From: JAHRAW01 sp028066695
GTDB lineage: Bacteria; Pseudomonadota; Gammaproteobacteria; Arenicellales; Poriferihabitantaceae
Assembly: GCA_963457535.1 (NCBI GenBank)
Contig: OY734803.1
Location: 992,001-1,056,000 of the forward strand
Direction: 5' to 3'
Length of the DNA: 64,000 nucleotides
Positions 25,926 to 34,510 of the stretch are shown in pieces (position 1 is the first letter of the stretch; each line of letters opens with the position of its first letter). The notes under the pieces are model-generated. The model was not told the origin of the DNA and searched no databases. It saw only the letters and a program-made list of their open reading frames with translations. Made by a program: the position numbers and the translations under genes.

Positions 25926-26345
25926 TTACCAGGGCAGGGAGATTTGCAAGCCCGCCTTTTTGCTCTGGCGTTTCTTGCGGCGCTTTTTCCTCGTTTTCTT
26001 TTTGCCTGCCTTTTTCTTCGCGGTTTTTTTCTTGCGCGATTTTTTCTTTCGCGACTTTTTCTTGCGCGCTTTCTTTTTGGAGGCTTTTTTCTTTTTCGAG
26101 GCCTTCTTTTTGCGGCGGGTTTTCTTTTTCTTGCCCGCCTTTTTCTTGGCTCGTTTCTTCTTCGAGGCTTTTTTCTTCGAAGTTTTCTTTTTCTTCGAAG
26201 CTTTCCTCTTGGAAGCTTTCTTGCGCCGCGTGGATTTCTTGGCGACCTTTTTCCTGGTCGCCTTCTTCCTCGTGGCTTTACGACGGACCGCCTTGCGGGC
26301 GGTCTTTTTGCGCTTGGTTGAAGTGGACTTTTTCTTTTTTGCCAT
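25926..26345 (-). CDS. Lysine-rich histone H1-like / AlgP-like DNA-binding protein
   Basis: A 139-residue protein made almost entirely of Lys, Arg, Ala, Ser and Thr (repeated KKKASKKK, RKKATRKK, KKAGKKK units), with a distinct non-basic C terminus LQISLPW. Composition and repetition resemble bacterial histone H1-like proteins such as AlgP or the chlamydial Hc proteins, which bind and compact DNA. No folded domain is visible. GAGAGG precedes the ATG at 26345. The encoding DNA is a run of near-identical triplets, so length variation between strains is likely. A good promoter lies about 180 bases upstream. Confidence 0.85.
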   Translation of the reverse strand: MAKKKKSTSTKRKKTARKAVRRKATRKKATRKKVAKKSTRRKKASKRKASKKKKTSKKKASKKKRAKKKAGKKKKTRRKKKASKKKKASKKKARKKKSRKKKSRKKKTAKKKAGKKKTRKKRRKKRQSKKAGLQISLPW

Positions 26346-26528
26346 GATGAATTACCTCTCGGTAGTTGGGAAGATCAGGGACGAAAGAAAATTGCGCCTG
26401 CGCACAGAGCCGACCGCCCGGGGAAAAAACGGGACGGGCCAATTTTGGCTGCAAACGCGGGTTGGAGTTTGGGGAAAATCCCGATGAATTACGGATGTCT
26501 GCCGTAACAAGCGCGGCATCGGGAGGCA

Positions 26529-26557
26529 AGAGTAGATAGTATTTTTTCAAATGTCAA
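26529..26557 (-). promoter_or_regulatory. Predicted promoter of the histone H1-like gene
   Basis: Read on the minus strand: TTGACA (26557-26552), 17 bases, then TACTCT (26534-26529). The -35 box is perfect. The transcript would have a leader of about 175 bases, long enough for structure or regulation, but none was recognised. Confidence 0.55.
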
Positions 26558-26838
26558 GCGGTTTGCGAAAAAAATTGCAAAAAAATTTCGCGGAGTTTTT
26601 TGCGTGTTTTTTATTTTTTCGCCGGGATTTTCGACGGGATTTTTTTATTTTTGTCCGGATCGCGCGCGCCGCCGCGCGCAAAAAAATCTGCGCGAAAAAT
26701 CGCCGGTCGCGCGCGAAAAATACCGCGAAAAACGCCGTGAATACGCCGTTTTTGCCGCGAATTTTCGCGTTCCCGCGCCCGCGCAAAACGCGCGTCTGCG
26801 CTACAATTCGCCGCCAAGAACCCCGCCGGAGGCGCAGA
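26558..26838. other. A/T-tract-rich intergenic region upstream of fabA
   Basis: About 280 non-coding bases between the histone-like gene's promoter and fabA. The first half has many A- and T-tracts of 4-8 bases separated by CG-rich words, unlike surrounding DNA, so intrinsic bending is plausible. TACAAT at 26802-26807 may be the fabA -10 box, but no good -35 is seen. No RNA gene or ORF is supported here. Confidence 0.4.
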
Positions 26839-27378
26839 TTGTTCACCCAAAAACACGCATACGACAAAAACGAACTGCTCAATTGCGGGCACGGCCGCCT
26901 GTTCGGCCCCGGCAACGCGCAGTTGCCGCTGCCCGACATGCTGATGTTTGACCGCATCGTGCGCATTGACGACGACGGCGGCCAATACGGCAAGGGCATC
27001 GCCGTCGCCGAACTGGATCTGACGCCGGATCTGTGGTTTTTCAAATGCCACTTTGAGGACGATCCGGTGATGCCGGGCTGCCTCGGCGTGGACGCGCTGT
27101 GGCAACTGCTCGGATTTTCGCTCGGCTGGCGCGGCGGCCAGGGCTGCGGGCGCGCGCTCGGCGCCGGCGAAATCAAGTTCACCGGGCAAATTTCGCCGCA
27201 GGAGCGGCGCGTCACCTACCAGATAGATTTAAAGCGCATCATTAAGCGCGCGGTGGTCATCGGCATCGCCGACGGCACGGTGGTCGCCGACGGCCGGCTG
27301 GTGTATTCGTGCAAAGATTTGCGGGTCGGGCTGTTCCAAAACCGCGAGGGTTTCGCGGCGCGCCCGGCCGAAATATGA
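26839..27378 (+). CDS. fabA: 3-hydroxydecanoyl-ACP dehydratase/isomerase FabA
   Basis: A 179-residue FabA that dehydrates 3-hydroxydecanoyl-ACP and isomerises the product, starting unsaturated fatty acid synthesis. Catalytic His71 (FFKCHFEDDPVMPGC) and Asp85 (GVDALWQ) are present. The start is TTG at 26839, preceded by GGAGG with correct spacing; no ATG or GTG gives a normal N terminus, and the residue numbering then matches E. coli within one. fabB follows after 7 bases, the classic fabAB pair of gammaproteobacteria. Confidence 0.94.
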   Translation: MFTQKHAYDKNELLNCGHGRLFGPGNAQLPLPDMLMFDRIVRIDDDGGQYGKGIAVAELDLTPDLWFFKCHFEDDPVMPGCLGVDALWQLLGFSLGWRGGQGCGRALGAGEIKFTGQISPQERRVTYQIDLKRIIKRAVVIGIADGTVVADGRLVYSCKDLRVGLFQNREGFAARPAEI

Positions 27379-27385
27379 GGCGCAT

Positions 27386-28627
27386 ATGAAGCGAATCGTC
27401 ATCACCGGCTGCGGCATCGTCAGCAGCCTCGGAAACAACCGCGAGGAAGTGCGCGAGTCGCTGCGCGCCGGCCGCTCGGGCGTCGTCGCCAGCCCGAAAT
27501 ACGCCGAACTCGGCATGCGCAGCCGCGTGCACGGCGCGATCAACATTGACACCGCGGAGCGAATAGAACGAAAACTGCTGCGCTTTATGGGCGACGCGGC
27601 CGCCTACAGTTACATCGCCATCGGCGAAGCCATTGAACAGTCCGGGCTGCCGCCGCAAACGGTCTCCAGCGAGCGCACCGGGCTGCTGCTCGGCACCGGC
27701 GGCGCCTCGCCCGAAAACATCGTGCTGGCCGCCGACACCCTGCGCGAGCGCGGCATCCGCCGCGTCGGCCCCTACATGGTCACCAAGACCATGGCGAGCA
27801 CCATCACCGCCTGCGTCGGCACCGCGCTCAAAATCAAGGGCATTTCCTATTCCATCAGTTCGGCCTGCGCGACCAGCGCGCACTGCATCGGCCACGCCGC
27901 CGAACTGATTCAACTGGGCAAGCAGGATGTGGTGTTCGCCGGCGGCGGCGAGGAACTGCACTGGACGCTGTCGCTGCTTTTTGACGGAATGGGCGCGATG
28001 TCGTCCAAATTCAACGACACCCCGCAGGCCGCGTCGCGCCCGTATGACCGCGACCGCGACGGCTTCGTCATCTCCGGCGGCGCCGGGGTGGTGGTCATGG
28101 AATCGCTGGAGCACGCGGAAAAACGCGGCGCAAACATCCTCGCCGAACTGGTCGGCTACGGCGCGACCTCGGACGGCTTTGACATGGTGCAGCCGTCCGG
28201 CGAGGGCGCGGTGCGCTGCATGCGCCAGGCGCTGCAGCAAATGCGCGACGGCGGGCACGACGCGCCGGTGCAGTACATCAACGCGCACGGCACCAGCACC
28301 CCGGTCGGCGATGTGCGCGAATTGGAGGCGATCGCCGAAGTTTTCGGCGGCGGCCAGTCGCGGCCCCAACCGTGGATCAGCGCGACCAAGTCGCTCAGCG
28401 GCCACGCGCTCGGCGCGGCCGGCGCCAACGAGGCGATTTACACGCTGCTGATGATGGAATCCGGCTTCATCGCCGGCTCGGCCAACATAGAAAACCTGGA
28501 TCCGGCCGCGGCCGGCTTTTCCATCGCCACCGAGCGCCGCGACGCCGATTTGGAGGTGGCGATGAGCAACAGTTTCGGCTTCGGCGGCGCCAATAGTTCG
28601 CTGATTTTTAAGCGCTGGCGCGGATGA
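27386..28627 (+). CDS. fabB: Beta-ketoacyl-ACP synthase I FabB
   Basis: A 413-residue KAS I condensing enzyme for unsaturated fatty acid elongation. Active-site Cys161 lies in SSACATSAHC; the two histidines are in NAHGTSTPVGD and SGHALGAAGA. FabB rather than FabF is indicated by pairing with fabA and by the N terminus KRIVITGCGIVSSLGNN. The stop overlaps the start of the heme A synthase gene (ATGA). Confidence 0.95.
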   Translation: MKRIVITGCGIVSSLGNNREEVRESLRAGRSGVVASPKYAELGMRSRVHGAINIDTAERIERKLLRFMGDAAAYSYIAIGEAIEQSGLPPQTVSSERTGLLLGTGGASPENIVLAADTLRERGIRRVGPYMVTKTMASTITACVGTALKIKGISYSISSACATSAHCIGHAAELIQLGKQDVVFAGGGEELHWTLSLLFDGMGAMSSKFNDTPQAASRPYDRDRDGFVISGGAGVVVMESLEHAEKRGANILAELVGYGATSDGFDMVQPSGEGAVRCMRQALQQMRDGGHDAPVQYINAHGTSTPVGDVRELEAIAEVFGGGQSRPQPWISATKSLSGHALGAAGANEAIYTLLMMESGFIAGSANIENLDPAAAGFSIATERRDADLEVAMSNSFGFGGANSSLIFKRWRG

Positions 28628-29700
28628 AGTTGCCGCGCCCGGCGCGGGCGCTCGCGGAAAATCCGCTCGCGGCCTGGCTCTTGCTCTGCTGCCTGCTGGT
28701 GTTCGCGCTGGTCGCGCTCGGCGGGGCGGTGCGCCTGAGCGGCTCCGGTTTGTCCATGGTGGAATGGCGGCCGCTGGCCGGCGCGGTGCCGCCGCTCAGC
28801 GCGGAGGCGTGGCAACTCGCGTTTGAAAAATACCGGCAATACCCGGAATTCCAACTGGTAAACCCGGACATGACGCTCGCCGGGTTTCGCTTCATCTTTC
28901 TGATGGAATACGCGCACCGCATGCTCGGCCGCGCCGCCGCCCTCGTCTTTTTGCTGCCGTTTTTGTTTTTTCTGTGGCGGCGCATGCTGCCGCGCGCGCT
29001 GGCGGCGCGCCTGTGGCTGGTGTTTTTGCTCGGCGGGCTGCAGGGCCTGCTCGGCTGGCACATGGTGCAAAGCGGCCTCGCCGACAACCCGCATGTCAGC
29101 CATTACCGCCTGGCCATGCACCTCGCGCTGGCGGTCGCGCTTTACGCATACATGCTGCGCCTCGCGCTCGGCCTGCGCGCGCCGCCCGCGCGCGCCCCCG
29201 CTCCCGGTGACGCCGCGTTGCGCGCAAGCGGCATGGCGGCGATTGCAGTGATCTTTTTGATGATGCTCTCGGGCGCGCTGGTCGCCGGCACGCATGCCGG
29301 GCAGGCATACAACACCTGGCCGAAAATGGCCGGGCAGTGGCTGCCGTCGCAACTTTTCGCGCTGCGGCCGTGGTGGCTGAACTTTTTTGAAAACTTGCAG
29401 ACCATCCAGTTCGCGCACCGCTGGCTGGCGGCCGTGGCGCTGCTCGCGCTCGGCGTTTTTGCGCTGCATTTGCATCGCGCCGGCGCGCGCGCCTTCGCCG
29501 GCCTGCTGCTATTGCTCGTTGCCGCGCAAATCCTGCTCGGCATCGCCACGCTGCTGCTGCGCGTGCCGTTTGCGCTCGGGCTGGCGCATCAAAGCGGCGC
29601 GATGATTCTGCTGAGCGCGGCGCTCGCCGCGCTGGTTTCGCGGCTGCCGCCGCTTGCTTTCGCGCCCGCGCCGCCGCTTAAATCCACTGCGCGGTGGTAG
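28624..29700 (+). CDS. ctaA: Heme A synthase (COX15/CtaA)
   Basis: A 358-residue membrane protein that oxidises the C8 methyl of heme O to make heme A for aa3-type cytochrome oxidases. About eight hydrophobic segments are visible. Family motifs include GGAVRLSGSGLSMVEWRP after the first helix and paired heme-ligand histidines in EYAHRMLGR, GWHMVQSG, QFAHRWLA and LAHQSGA. It implies an aerobic chain with heme A. The 3' end overlaps convergent coq7 by 23 bases. Confidence 0.93.
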   Translation: MKLPRPARALAENPLAAWLLLCCLLVFALVALGGAVRLSGSGLSMVEWRPLAGAVPPLSAEAWQLAFEKYRQYPEFQLVNPDMTLAGFRFIFLMEYAHRMLGRAAALVFLLPFLFFLWRRMLPRALAARLWLVFLLGGLQGLLGWHMVQSGLADNPHVSHYRLAMHLALAVALYAYMLRLALGLRAPPARAPAPGDAALRASGMAAIAVIFLMMLSGALVAGTHAGQAYNTWPKMAGQWLPSQLFALRPWWLNFFENLQTIQFAHRWLAAVALLALGVFALHLHRAGARAFAGLLLLLVAAQILLGIATLLLRVPFALGLAHQSGAMILLSAALAALVSRLPPLAFAPAPPLKSTARW

Positions 29701-30328
29701 TCATCACGCGCGCGGCGAGCCGCATCGCGCGCCTGACCGGCCGCGGCAATTCGGCCGCGCCGGCCTCCACCGCGGATTCGGCGTGGCGGCTTTCGTCGTC
29801 GCGCATGCGCGCGACCACTTCGCGCGAGCGCGCGTCGTTTTCCGGCAATTTGCGCAGATGGCTTTCCAGATGCGCAACCACCTGCCGCTCGGTCTCGGCG
29901 ACGAAGCCGAGGTTCCACTTGTCGCCGGCGACTCCGGCGGCCGCGCCGATGGTGAACGCGCCGAGCCGCCACAGCGGGTTGAGCAGACTCGGGCGCGCGC
30001 CCAGTTCGTCCAGGCGCTGCTCGCACCACGCGAGGTGGTCGTTCTCCTCCTCGGCGGCGCCGCGCATGCGCTCGCGCACGCGCGCGTCGCGCGCGGTCAG
30101 CGCCTGCGCGCGATACAGCGCCTGCGCGCACACTTCGCCGGAATGGTTGACGCGCATGCATTGCTCCGAGCGCCGCCGCTCGTCCGCGCTCAAATCCGGC
30201 GAATCGCTGCGCGCCGGAAACGCGCCCGCGCCGCGCCGCGCGCCCCCGGACAGCGCGGGCAGCGCGCGCGACACGCCGATTAGCAGGCGGTCCAGGCGGT
30301 CGTAGTTTCGCTGCGGCATGCCGGGCAT
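29678..30328 (-). CDS. coq7: Coq7-type 2-polyprenyl-3-methyl-6-methoxy-benzoquinone monooxygenase
   Basis: A 216-residue carboxylate-bridged diiron hydroxylase for a late step of ubiquinone synthesis. The diiron ligands are in NHSGEVCAQALY, EEENDHLAWC, TERQVVAHLESHL and RDDESRHAESA. The ATG at 30328 or 30319 are both possible starts. A ubiquinone-based chain agrees with the heme A synthase opposite. The C-terminal codons are antisense to the end of the convergent gene. Confidence 0.94.
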   Translation of the reverse strand: MPGMPQRNYDRLDRLLIGVSRALPALSGGARRGAGAFPARSDSPDLSADERRRSEQCMRVNHSGEVCAQALYRAQALTARDARVRERMRGAAEEENDHLAWCEQRLDELGARPSLLNPLWRLGAFTIGAAAGVAGDKWNLGFVAETERQVVAHLESHLRKLPENDARSREVVARMRDDESRHAESAVEAGAAELPRPVRRAMRLAARVMTTTAQWI

Positions 30329-30352
30329 TGTAGCCGCAGCGCGCCGCTCGCA

Positions 30353-30358
30353 TATACT
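30353..30358 (+). promoter_or_regulatory. Possible -10 box of the glcDEF operon
   Basis: TATACT lies immediately before the first possible ATG (30359). Transcription starting some 7 bases later would make the ATG at 30371 the first usable start, so the mRNA would be almost leaderless. The -35 side is weak (TTGTAG at 30328, 19-base spacing). Confidence 0.35.
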
Positions 30359-30370
30359 ATGCGCGGCACC

Positions 30371-31840
30371 ATGAACGACCCGCACAACATCAGCCGCGGC
30401 GCGCTCGCGCGGCGCTTCCGCAAATTTCTGCCGCGCGAGTCGGTCATAGACCGGCCGGATTCGCTGCGCGCGTATGAATGCGACGGGCTGAGCGCCTACC
30501 GCGAGGCGCCGCTTCTGGTCGCGCTGCCGGAGACGCCCGAACAAGTGCGGCGCGCGTTGCGCCTGTGCGGTGAACTCGGCGTGCCGGTGGTCAGCCGCGG
30601 CGCCGGCACCGGCCTCTCCGGCGGCGCGCTGCCGCATCCGCGGGGCGTGGTGCTGAGCGTGGCAAAGATGAACGCGGTGCTGGAAATTGACGCCGCCAAC
30701 CGCACCGCGCGCGTCCAGCCGGGCGTGCGCAACCTCGCGGTCTCGGAGGCGGCGCGCGATTTGAATTTGTTTTACGCGCCCGACCCGTCCTCGCAAATTG
30801 CTTGCACCATCGGCGGCAACATCGCCGAAAACGCCGGCGGCGTGCACTGCCTGAAATACGGGCTGACCGTGCACAACGTCGTCGCCGCAAAAGTCGCCAC
30901 CATAGACGGCGGCCTGCTCGCCCTCGGCGGCGCGCCGGACGCGCCCGGGTTGGATTTGCTCGCGCTGCTGATCGGCTCGGAAGGCATGCTCGGCGTGGTG
31001 GTGGAGGCCACGCTGAAACTGCTGCCGCGCCCCGAGAGCGAGCGCGTGCTGCTCGGCGTGTTTGATTCGGTCGAGCGCGCCGCCGACGCGGTCGCCGCGA
31101 TCATCGCCGCCGGCATCATTCCGGCCGGCATAGAGATGATGGACAACCCGGCGATTCTCGCGGCCGAGGATTTCATTCAGGCCGGCTATCCGCGCGACGC
31201 CGCGGCGATCTTGCTGTGCGAAGTGGACGGCATTGAAGCCGATGTCGCCGCACAGACCGAAGCCGTGGAAAAAATCTTCGCGCAGCACGGCGCCACCGAG
31301 ACGCGCATCGCGCGCGATGAGCGCGAGCGCGCGCTGTTTTGGTCGGGGCGCAAGGGCGCGCTTCCGGCGGTCGGGCGCATCTCGCCTGACTACTACTGCA
31401 TAGACGGCAGCATTCCGCGCCGGCAAATCGGCCGCGTGCTCGCCGGCATCAGCCGCCTCGCCGGCGAGGCCGGCCTGCGCATCGCCAATGTGTTTCACGC
31501 CGGCGACGGCAACCTGCACCCGCTGATCCTCTACGATGCCGGAACGCCCGGCGAACTGGAAAAAACCGAGGCGCTCGGCGCGAAGATTCTGGAACTTTGC
31601 ATCGCGGCCGGCGGCACCATCACCGGCGAGCACGGCGTCGGCGTGGAAAAAATCGGCGGCATGTGCACGCAGTTCAGCGACGCCGAACTCGCGCAATTTC
31701 ACGCGGTGCGCGAGGCCTTTGACCCTTCGCGGCTGCTGAATCCGGGCAAGGCGATTCCGACGCTGGCGCGCTGCGCCGAGCACAACGCCATGCATGTGCA
31801 CCGCGGACAACTGCGTTTTCCCGAACTGGAGCGGATGTGA
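30371..31840 (+). CDS. glcD: Glycolate oxidase FAD subunit GlcD
   Basis: A 489-residue FAD-linked oxidase with PCMH-type FAD domain (VVSRGAGTGLSGGALPHPRG, SSQIACTIGGNIAENAGGVHCLKYG) and a C-terminal catalytic domain with VFHAGDGNLHPLILYD and GEHGVGVEK. GlcD oxidises glycolate to glyoxylate as part of the GlcDEF complex. The operon order glcD-glcE-glcF is kept. In an autotroph the complex would recover phosphoglycolate made by Rubisco oxygenation. An ATG at 30359 is an alternative start. Confidence 0.93.
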   Translation: MNDPHNISRGALARRFRKFLPRESVIDRPDSLRAYECDGLSAYREAPLLVALPETPEQVRRALRLCGELGVPVVSRGAGTGLSGGALPHPRGVVLSVAKMNAVLEIDAANRTARVQPGVRNLAVSEAARDLNLFYAPDPSSQIACTIGGNIAENAGGVHCLKYGLTVHNVVAAKVATIDGGLLALGGAPDAPGLDLLALLIGSEGMLGVVVEATLKLLPRPESERVLLGVFDSVERAADAVAAIIAAGIIPAGIEMMDNPAILAAEDFIQAGYPRDAAAILLCEVDGIEADVAAQTEAVEKIFAQHGATETRIARDERERALFWSGRKGALPAVGRISPDYYCIDGSIPRRQIGRVLAGISRLAGEAGLRIANVFHAGDGNLHPLILYDAGTPGELEKTEALGAKILELCIAAGGTITGEHGVGVEKIGGMCTQFSDAELAQFHAVREAFDPSRLLNPGKAIPTLARCAEHNAMHVHRGQLRFPELERM

Positions 31841-32919
31841 CGGCCGACGGCGCCGACATGGAGAGCGATCTGCGGCAACGGGTGCGCGAGGCGCACCGCG
31901 CGCGCGAGCCGCTGCGCATCGCCGGCGGCGCCAGCAAGGATTTTTACGGGCGCGCGGTGGAGGGCGCGCCGCTGGACATTTCCGCGCACCGCGGCGTGCT
32001 GCGCTACGACCCGGCCGAACTGGTGCTCAGCGCGCGCGCCGGCACGCGCATAGACGAAATTGAAGCGCTGCTCGGCGAGCACCGCCAAATGCTCGGCTTT
32101 GAGCCGCCGCGTTTTTCCGGCGGCGCGACCATCGGCGGCGCGCTGAGCGCGGGCCTCGCCGGCCCGCGCCGGCCGTATGCGGGCGCGGTGCGCGATTTCG
32201 TGCTCGGCGTAAAAATCCTGAGCGGCAAGGGCGAGGTCATGCGCTTCGGCGGCGAGGTGATTAAAAATGTCGCCGGCTTTGACCTCGCGCGCCTGGTGAC
32301 CGGCGCGCTCGGCACGCTCGGCGTTTTGCTGGAGGTTTCGCTGCGCGTCATTCCGCGCCCGCAGGCCGAGCGCACATTGCTGCTGGAGCAGCCGAACGCG
32401 GCCGAAGCGGTCGCCTGCTTCAACCGCCTCGCCGCGCGCCCGCTGCCGCTGTCGGCCGCGGCCTGGCACGACGGCGCGGCGCGCATTCGCCTGTCGGCGA
32501 GCGAAGCCGGGGTCGCGCATGCGGCCGCGGCCATCGGCGGCGAGACCGACAACTCCGCCGGCGAAAATTTCTGGCGGCAATTGCGCGACCACGAGTTGCC
32601 GTTTTTTACCGAGCGGCGAAAGTTGTGGCGACTCGCATTGCCGCCCGCGGCCGAATTGCCGGCATGCGCGGCGCGCGCGCCGCAATGGATAGACTGGGGC
32701 GGCGCGCAACGCTGGCTCGCCGGCGATTTGGACCGCGACGCGCTGTGCGCGGCCGCGGCCGAGCGCGGCGGGCATGTAACCTGCTTCCGCCACTTTGAAC
32801 CGCGCGGCGAAGTGTTCCAGCCGCTCGCGCCGGCCGCGCGCGCGCTGCACCTGCGCCTCAAGCGCGCCTTTGACCCGGCCGGCATTTTGAATCCGGGCCG
32901 CCTCTACGCGGGCGTCTGA
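31837..32919 (+). CDS. glcE: Glycolate oxidase FAD-binding subunit GlcE
   Basis: A 360-residue second flavin subunit, shorter than GlcD. It has GGASKDFYGR, FSGGATIGGALSAGLAGPRR and VKILSGKGEVMRFGGEVIKNVAGFDLARL, all typical of GlcE. The GTG at 31837 overlaps the glcD stop (GTGA); ATG at 31858 is an alternative. The C-terminal end AFDPAGILNPGRLY is the usual FAD-oxidase tail. Confidence 0.9.
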   Translation: MTADGADMESDLRQRVREAHRAREPLRIAGGASKDFYGRAVEGAPLDISAHRGVLRYDPAELVLSARAGTRIDEIEALLGEHRQMLGFEPPRFSGGATIGGALSAGLAGPRRPYAGAVRDFVLGVKILSGKGEVMRFGGEVIKNVAGFDLARLVTGALGTLGVLLEVSLRVIPRPQAERTLLLEQPNAAEAVACFNRLAARPLPLSAAAWHDGAARIRLSASEAGVAHAAAAIGGETDNSAGENFWRQLRDHELPFFTERRKLWRLALPPAAELPACAARAPQWIDWGGAQRWLAGDLDRDALCAAAAERGGHVTCFRHFEPRGEVFQPLAPAARALHLRLKRAFDPAGILNPGRLYAGV

Positions 32920-34118
32920 TGCACACCGCGCTCAGCCCCGAATTTGAAAACAGCGCGCGCGGCCGCCGCGCCGGGGAGATTTTGCGCAAGTGCGTGCATT
33001 GCGGTTTTTGCAACGCGGCCTGCCCGACCTACCAGTTGCTCGGAGACGAACTGGACGGGCCGCGCGGGCGGATTTACCAGATGAAACAGTTTTTTGAAGG
33101 CGCGGCCGCGGGCGATGCGATGCGCCTGCATCTCGACCGCTGCTTGCTGTGCCGCAGTTGCGAGACCGCCTGCCCGTCCGGCGTGCAATACGGCGAATTG
33201 CTGGAAATCGGCCGCGCCGAATTGGAGGAAAAATTTCCGCGCCGCGCGCCGGCGCGCGCATGGCGCGTGCTGCTCGGACGGGTGTTTTCCAGCCGAAAAG
33301 TCTTCGCCGCGCTGATGCGCGTGGCGCGCGCGTGCAAATGGGCGCTGCCGAAAAAAACCGCGCGCATGATTCCGGCGGCGCAGCCCGCGCCCGCGCCGGC
33401 GCGCGCGCCGCATGAACGAAAAATGCTCGCGCTCGCCGGCTGCGTGCAGCCGGCGCTTTCGGCCGGCGCCAACCCCGCGGCCGCGCGCGTGTTAGACCAA
33501 CTCGGCATCACGCTCTTTGAAGAGCCCGCGGCCGGCTGCTGCGGCGCGGTGCAGTTGCACACTTCGGACCTGGCGCGCGGCAAGGCCGCGGCGCGCGCGC
33601 TGATGGACCGCTGGCTGCCGCATCTGGAGCGCGTGGAGGCTGTCGTCATGACCGCGAGCGGCTGCGGCCTCACCATCAAGGAATACCCGCTGCTGTTCGC
33701 TGATGAGCCCGAATACGCCGAAAAAGCGCGGCGCATCGCCGACAAAACGCTGGATTTGTGCGAGGTGGTCGCGCGCGAACTGCCGCGCGACTGGACGCCG
33801 CGCGCCGCGCCGAAACGCGTCGCGTTTCACGCGCCGTGCACGCTGCAGCACGGGCGGCGCATTTCCGGCGTGATAGAGGAATTGCTGCGGCGCGCCGGGC
33901 ACGAAGTTTGCGAAGTGCGCGGCGCGCATCTTTGCTGCGGCTCGGCCGGCACCTATTCGCTGCTGCAGCCGGAAATCGCCGCGCGCCTGCGCCGCGACAA
34001 ACTCGCCGCGCTCGGCGCCGGACGGCCGCAGGTGATCTGCACCGCCAATGTCGGCTGCCAGAACCACCTGGCGGCCGGCGCGGACATTCCGGTGACGCAC
34101 TGGATAGAATTGCTGTAG
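32919..34118 (+). CDS. glcF: Glycolate oxidase iron-sulfur subunit GlcF
   Basis: A 399-residue subunit with two 4Fe-4S motifs (CVHCGFCNAACPTY and CLLCRSCETACPSG) and two cysteine-rich CCG domains (AGCVQPALS...GCCGAVQLHTSD, then APCTLQHG...HLCCGSAGTY). It passes electrons from GlcDE to the respiratory quinone pool. ATG overlaps the glcE stop (TGATG), so the three subunits are probably made in step. Confidence 0.93.
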   Translation: MHTALSPEFENSARGRRAGEILRKCVHCGFCNAACPTYQLLGDELDGPRGRIYQMKQFFEGAAAGDAMRLHLDRCLLCRSCETACPSGVQYGELLEIGRAELEEKFPRRAPARAWRVLLGRVFSSRKVFAALMRVARACKWALPKKTARMIPAAQPAPAPARAPHERKMLALAGCVQPALSAGANPAAARVLDQLGITLFEEPAAGCCGAVQLHTSDLARGKAAARALMDRWLPHLERVEAVVMTASGCGLTIKEYPLLFADEPEYAEKARRIADKTLDLCEVVARELPRDWTPRAAPKRVAFHAPCTLQHGRRISGVIEELLRRAGHEVCEVRGAHLCCGSAGTYSLLQPEIAARLRRDKLAALGAGRPQVICTANVGCQNHLAAGADIPVTHWIELL

Positions 34119-34141
34119 CGCGCGGTGCTACAATCTTTCGC

Positions 34142-34456
34142 ATGGAGGATTCCTATTACCGCCGCCACGCGTTTTTTTGCGTCAACCAGCGCGAAGACGG
34201 CAAGCGCTGCTGCGCCGATGTCGGCGCCGCGGCCTGCCGCGACCACGCGAAACGGCGGATGAAGGAACTCGGCAAACACGGGCGCGGCATGGTGCGCGTC
34301 AACCAGTGTGGCTGCCTCGACCGCTGCGAGCAGGGGCCGGTTCTGGTGGTCTATCCGGAGGCGGTGTGGTACACCTATGTCGACCGCGAAGACATAGACG
34401 AAATCATCGACCGGCATTTTTTGCGCGGCGAAATCGTTGAACGCCTGCGCATTTAG
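34142..34456 (+). CDS. (2Fe-2S) thioredoxin-like ferredoxin
   Basis: A 104-residue protein with the spaced cysteine pattern of thioredoxin-fold 2Fe-2S ferredoxins (FFCVNQREDGKRCCAD, then NQCGCLDRCEQGPVLVVYP). These proteins are related to the NuoE subunit, but the exact role is unknown. GGAGG immediately downstream of the ATG is part of the coding sequence, not a ribosome binding site. TACAAT at 34129-34134 may be a -10 box, suggesting transcription independent of glcF. Confidence 0.85.
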   Translation: MEDSYYRRHAFFCVNQREDGKRCCADVGAAACRDHAKRRMKELGKHGRGMVRVNQCGCLDRCEQGPVLVVYPEAVWYTYVDREDIDEIIDRHFLRGEIVERLRI

Positions 34457-34510
34457 CAACCCGCCATGACCCGCGCCGGGCGCACGCAAAAAACTTCCCA
34501 AAAAACCTCC

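Noticed and set aside
26346..26528. Leader of the histone-like gene considered as a riboswitch
   Set aside because: Length fits, but no conserved aptamer core could be recognised by eye.
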